DNA from: Mesorhizobium shangrilense
GTDB lineage: Bacteria; Pseudomonadota; Alphaproteobacteria; Rhizobiales; Rhizobiaceae
Assembly: GCF_028826155.1 (NCBI RefSeq)
Contig: NZ_JAQGPN010000001.1
Location: 4,589,501 to 4,653,500, forward strand
Length of the DNA stretch: 64,000 nucleotides
Direction: 5' to 3'
Shown here: piece by piece, positions 61,320 through 64,000 of the stretch
Layout of the letters: each line of letters opens with the position of its first letter
How positions within the stretch are numbered: the first letter of the stretch is position 1
Translations under genes and position numbers: made by a program
Notes under the pieces: model-generated
Seen by the model: the letters and a program-made list of their open reading frames with translations, nothing else
What the model was told of the DNA's origin: nothing
The model's database searches: none

Positions 61320-62327
61320 TCACCACTTGCGATGCACTTCCTCGGCCCAGCCGAAGATGCGCTCCACCGGAATCCGCTCGCCGCTCTCGCTGACCACCGA
61401 GCCGTCGAACCAGCCGAAGACCTGGTGTTCCTTGCTGCACACGATCAGCCGGTCGAAATTCGAGTAGCGGTCGTAGACCGGCGTGAATTTGAGATCGACG
61501 CGGTCGCCGCGGATCGTCCACGGCTTCATCCAGTCGGCGCGGTCGTAGGTCCACTCCAGTTCCTGGCTGATCTTCTCGACGCGCTTGTCGATGCGCAGCG
61601 AGTTCTCGGTCGACGGCGTGCCGTCCGTCCACTTCGCGCCGAACTGCAGCCCGATCTCGCGTCCGCGCGAGACGCCGCTGCCCGACGCCCAGTTCCAGAC
61701 GATCGAATAGGGCCAGCGGCCGCGACCATGATCGAGCGTCGCATAGGCGTTGGACAGCTCGTAGGTGCGGCCGTCCGCACGGACCGTCCCAGTGGCCGGC
61801 ATGCAGTTGTCCTTGCGCGTGTACTGGAAGCGCTTGTTGTCCCATGGGACGACGACGCACATGCACTCGTGCCCGGGTTCCTCGAACGCCTGGATGGCCA
61901 CCTCCATCCGCGCCGTCTTCGCCCTGAGCAGCGTGCCCTCGGCGTTCGGCTCCATGGAGATGCGCATCTTGTCGCCGGTTCCGGTCAACGGGCCGCTGCC
62001 CGACCGCTCCGGCATCGGCGTTACCTTGCCCCGCGGCAGCCAATGGATCTCGGCCTCCGAAAACGTCTCCATGGTCTTCAGGTCGAGGAAGAAGGCGGCG
62101 AGCGTAACGCGGTAGTCGCCATGCGAGATGTTGATCGCCACGACGAAATCGGGCGACGTCACGCACCAGTATTCGAAACGCTTGTTGCGTCCCCAGCCCT
62201 TGAGATTGGCGGTGTGCAGCGGCGTGCGCGACCAGCCGACCGCCGCCGGGTTCAGCGTGCCGTCCGGCCGACAAAGATCGACGGGCGCAGTGATCTCGCG
62301 CTCCGTCTTGCGGATTCCGCCTACCAT
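61320..62327 (-). CDS. DUF2804 family protein
   Basis: 335 residues. REITAPVDLCRPDGTLNPAA, VGWSRTPLHTANLKGWGRNK, RFEYWCVTSPDFVVAINISH, NWASGSGVSRGREIGLQFGA, WTYDRADWMKPWTIRGDRVD and FGWFDGSVVSESGERIPVER match PF10974 (DUF2804). The family has a beta-rich, lipocalin-like double-barrel fold related to hydroxyneurosporene synthase; members are seen with carotenoid or lipid genes and otherwise lack a function. No signal peptide is seen. It lies between the ATPase and GntR genes in a sugar-type ABC operon, an unusual place. The acidic and aromatic residues look conserved, so an enzymatic role is possible. Confidence 0.85.
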   Translation of the reverse strand: MVGGIRKTEREITAPVDLCRPDGTLNPAAVGWSRTPLHTANLKGWGRNKRFEYWCVTSPDFVVAINISHGDYRVTLAAFFLDLKTMETFSEAEIHWLPRGKVTPMPERSGSGPLTGTGDKMRISMEPNAEGTLLRAKTARMEVAIQAFEEPGHECMCVVVPWDNKRFQYTRKDNCMPATGTVRADGRTYELSNAYATLDHGRGRWPYSIVWNWASGSGVSRGREIGLQFGAKWTDGTPSTENSLRIDKRVEKISQELEWTYDRADWMKPWTIRGDRVDLKFTPVYDRYSNFDRLIVCSKEHQVFGWFDGSVVSESGERIPVERIFGWAEEVHRKW

Positions 62328-62377
62328 TTACGATGTACCTCTTCCGGAAAACTCAACCTGCCGGCACGCCTGGAACT

Positions 62378-63058
62378 TCACTCCGTGGCCTCCACGAAGG
62401 CGTCCCGCGCTGCTGTCAGCGCGTTGATGAGCGCCGCGCCGGCGGCGTGCTCATGTTGCTTGACCAGTTCGGCGGCGCGCCCGAAGTCCTGCTGCCGGAT
62501 CGCGTCGCGGATCAGCCGGTGCTCGGCAAGCGATCCCGGCAGCCGCGCCGGAACCGCCGCGAACCCCTGCTGGATCGAGGTCTGCGCACGCAGGTTCACC
62601 AGTATCTTGAAGCACCATTGCGAGGCAGGCGTATCGCAAAGCAGGACGTGGAACTCGTTGTTGAGCTTTGCATAGAGCTCGACGTCACTGTTCGCCACGG
62701 CCACCTCGGCGGCCTCGATGTTGGCGTCGATATTGGCCAACCGCGCCGCGTCGTAGAACGGGCCGCCAAACTCGATCGCCAGCCCGCCGATGAGACCGCG
62801 CAAGGCGTAGATCTCCTGCACCTGCTCGCCGCCGAAGCGGGCGACCACGGCGCCGACATGCGTCTGCACCTCGAGCCAGCCTTCCGAGGCGAGGCTGCGG
62901 ATCGCCTCGCGGATCGGCGTCTCGCTGATGCCGAGCGCCTCGGAGACCTCCCGCGTCGTGATGCGGTCGCCGGAGCGCACGGCGCCCGACAGGATCATGC
63001 CCTGGATGTGGCGCCGCGCCACATCGGATTTGGTCAGATAGACGTGCGGTTGCGCCAT
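62378..63058 (-). CDS. GntR-family (FCD domain) transcriptional regulator
   Basis: 226 residues from the ATG at 63058. The winged helix-turn-helix has ILSGAVRSGDRITTREVSEA, LGISETPIREAIRSLASEGW and LEVQTHVGAVVARFGGEQVQ, followed by an FCD effector domain (about 85-215) with EFHVLLCDT and HRLIRDAIRQQDFGRAAELV, where acidic and His residues bind metal and an organic acid ligand. It is embedded between permease and DUF2804 genes in the operon it probably controls. The ligand is likely a carboxylic acid of the pathway. Confidence 0.92.
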   Translation of the reverse strand: MAQPHVYLTKSDVARRHIQGMILSGAVRSGDRITTREVSEALGISETPIREAIRSLASEGWLEVQTHVGAVVARFGGEQVQEIYALRGLIGGLAIEFGGPFYDAARLANIDANIEAAEVAVANSDVELYAKLNNEFHVLLCDTPASQWCFKILVNLRAQTSIQQGFAAVPARLPGSLAEHRLIRDAIRQQDFGRAAELVKQHEHAAGAALINALTAARDAFVEATE

Positions 63059-63102
63059 TGCGACGACCCCTCCCCCTCGCGCCACCGTTCGGCCCTCCGC
63101 AC

Positions 63103-63966
63103 TCATCCCTTGGTCGCGCCGTCAGCGAGGCCCTGGATGAGCCATTTCTGGACGAGCAGCGCAAAGACCGCGACTGGAAGAACGGTGATCGTCCCCACCG
63201 CCGTCAGGGCGGCCCAGTTGGCACCGTTGATCGTGTCGCCGGCGATGCCCTGGATGGCGACAGGAATGGTCGAGGCATTGCGGTTCGTCAACACAAGGGC
63301 GAACAGCAGTTCCTCCCAGGCAAGGATCATGCTGAAGATGAGCGTCGACATGATGCCGGGCAGCGAGATCGGCACGATGATCTTGAAGAAGGCGCCGAAG
63401 CGGCTGCAACCGTCGAGCATGGCCGATTCCTCGAGTTCCTTCGGCAGGGCGAGGAAGAAGCCGCGCATCAGCCACATCACATAGGGGATGAGAAAGGTAC
63501 AGTAGGCAAGGATCAGCGTGATGTGCTGATCAGTGATGCCGAGGCTGCGGGCGACGAGGAACATCGGCACGGCGAGCGCGATCGGCGGCACGCCGCGCGA
63601 CAGCAGGATCAGCGCGCCGATCGCACCCGCACCGCGCAGGCGGATGCGGGCGAGCGCGTAGCCTGCCATCGAGCCGGCGATGATCGACAGGACGCCGGAA
63701 CCGATGGCGACGATGACCGTGTTGATCAGCCGGCGCTGGATATCCGGCCGTTGCAGGTAGGTGACATAGTGCTCGATGGTCGGCGTGAAGAACAGAACCG
63801 GCGGCGAGGTGAAGATGTCGCGCTGGTCCTTGAACGAGGTGACGACCATCCAAAGGATGGGGAACAGGAAGATCGCGCAGGCGAGGACGCCGAGCGCCAC
63901 GCGGACATGGCGGCCGATCTTGATCTTGCGCCGGCGGCGGGCCGGCTGGAGCGTGACGGCGGTCAA
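63103..63966 (-). CDS. Carbohydrate ABC transporter permease (MalG-like, CUT1)
   Basis: 287 residues from a TTG start that overlaps the stop of the upstream gene by four bases. Six membrane helices are expected, the first at about residues 23-45 (RVALGVLACAIFLFPILWMV). The EAA loop is KELEESAMLDGCSRFGAFFKIIVPISLPG, the standard MalG motif. It pairs with the permease whose end is visible at the window edge and with the MsmX-like ATPase at 60189. The binding protein must lie further to the right, beyond the window. Confidence 0.92.
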   Translation of the reverse strand: MTAVTLQPARRRRKIKIGRHVRVALGVLACAIFLFPILWMVVTSFKDQRDIFTSPPVLFFTPTIEHYVTYLQRPDIQRRLINTVIVAIGSGVLSIIAGSMAGYALARIRLRGAGAIGALILLSRGVPPIALAVPMFLVARSLGITDQHITLILAYCTFLIPYVMWLMRGFFLALPKELEESAMLDGCSRFGAFFKIIVPISLPGIMSTLIFSMILAWEELLFALVLTNRNASTIPVAIQGIAGDTINGANWAALTAVGTITVLPVAVFALLVQKWLIQGLADGATKG

Positions 63967-64000
63967 TAAAGTTCCTCCAGCTTGCGGCTGCCGCGCAGGA
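63963..64000 (-). CDS. Upstream gene of the operon, C-terminal end only (probable partner permease)
   Basis: Only the last 12 codons are visible, reading LRGSRKLEELY and a TGA stop that overlaps the TTG start of the MalG-like permease gene. The basic end followed by EEL is common at the C-termini of MalF-type permeases, and the place in the operon fits, but the sequence is too short for a firm assignment. Confidence 0.5.
   Translation of the reverse strand, partial: LRGSRKLEELY

Overview
The window is about 64 kb of GC-rich DNA from an alphaproteobacterium, most likely a member of the Hyphomicrobiales related to Mesorhizobium/Phyllobacteriaceae. The reasons are a rhizobial-type fdsGBACD formate dehydrogenase, an MbfA iron exporter behind an Irr-type ICE operator, a Ku/LigD pair, a high density of ABC transporters, and families of GC-rich palindromic intergenic repeats. 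The genus is inferred from gene content only. I see no rRNA, tRNA, phage, insertion sequence or CRISPR array.

Layout. 1-1254: end of a VOC protein, a YCII protein and a second VOC protein. 1396-9538: a LysR regulator, two small genes and the molybdenum-dependent NAD-linked formate dehydrogenase operon (fdsG, B, A, C/fdhD, D), with an ATAG-N7-CTAT site in front of fdsG. 9714-11751 (minus): a flavodoxin-fold reductase, a TIM-barrel epimerase and a small membrane protein. 11811-18199 (minus): a polyamine uptake and oxidation operon in the gene order of E. coli ydcSTUVW, with a DUF559 gene inserted and a palindromic repeat at almost every junction. 18522-20384 (minus): LysR and DeoR regulators. 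20602-28337 (plus): a betaine/choline-type ABC transporter with a tandem-fused permease, a choline-kinase-like protein and a dimethylglycine/sarcosine-dehydrogenase-like flavoprotein. A methyltransferase and a second choline-kinase-like gene follow. 30021-33314: EamA transporter, lipoprotein, CDGSH iron-sulfur protein, mannonate dehydratase. 33458-39529 (minus): a BMP-family nucleoside/base ABC transporter with a cytosine-deaminase-like enzyme. 39652-43740: FAH-family hydrolase, mbfA, HxlR regulator, and an ArsR-SRPBCC-GST operon. 44046-47440: Ku and LigD for non-homologous end joining.

47457-53836 is the most unusual region. A CHASE2 nucleotide cyclase lies one base downstream of a 1233-residue protein that joins a FecR domain, TPR repeats and an outer-membrane beta-barrel. 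Divergent from the pair is a small membrane protein that resembles the Pycsar effector PycTM. I read this as a candidate envelope-sensing cyclic-nucleotide system, with function unproven.

53946-64000 (minus): a catabolic operon of unknown substrate, with aldehyde dehydrogenase, GMC oxidoreductase, FMN-dependent hydroxyacid dehydrogenase, GST, aminotransferase, sugar-type ABC transporter parts, a DUF2804 protein and a GntR regulator. It continues beyond the right edge.
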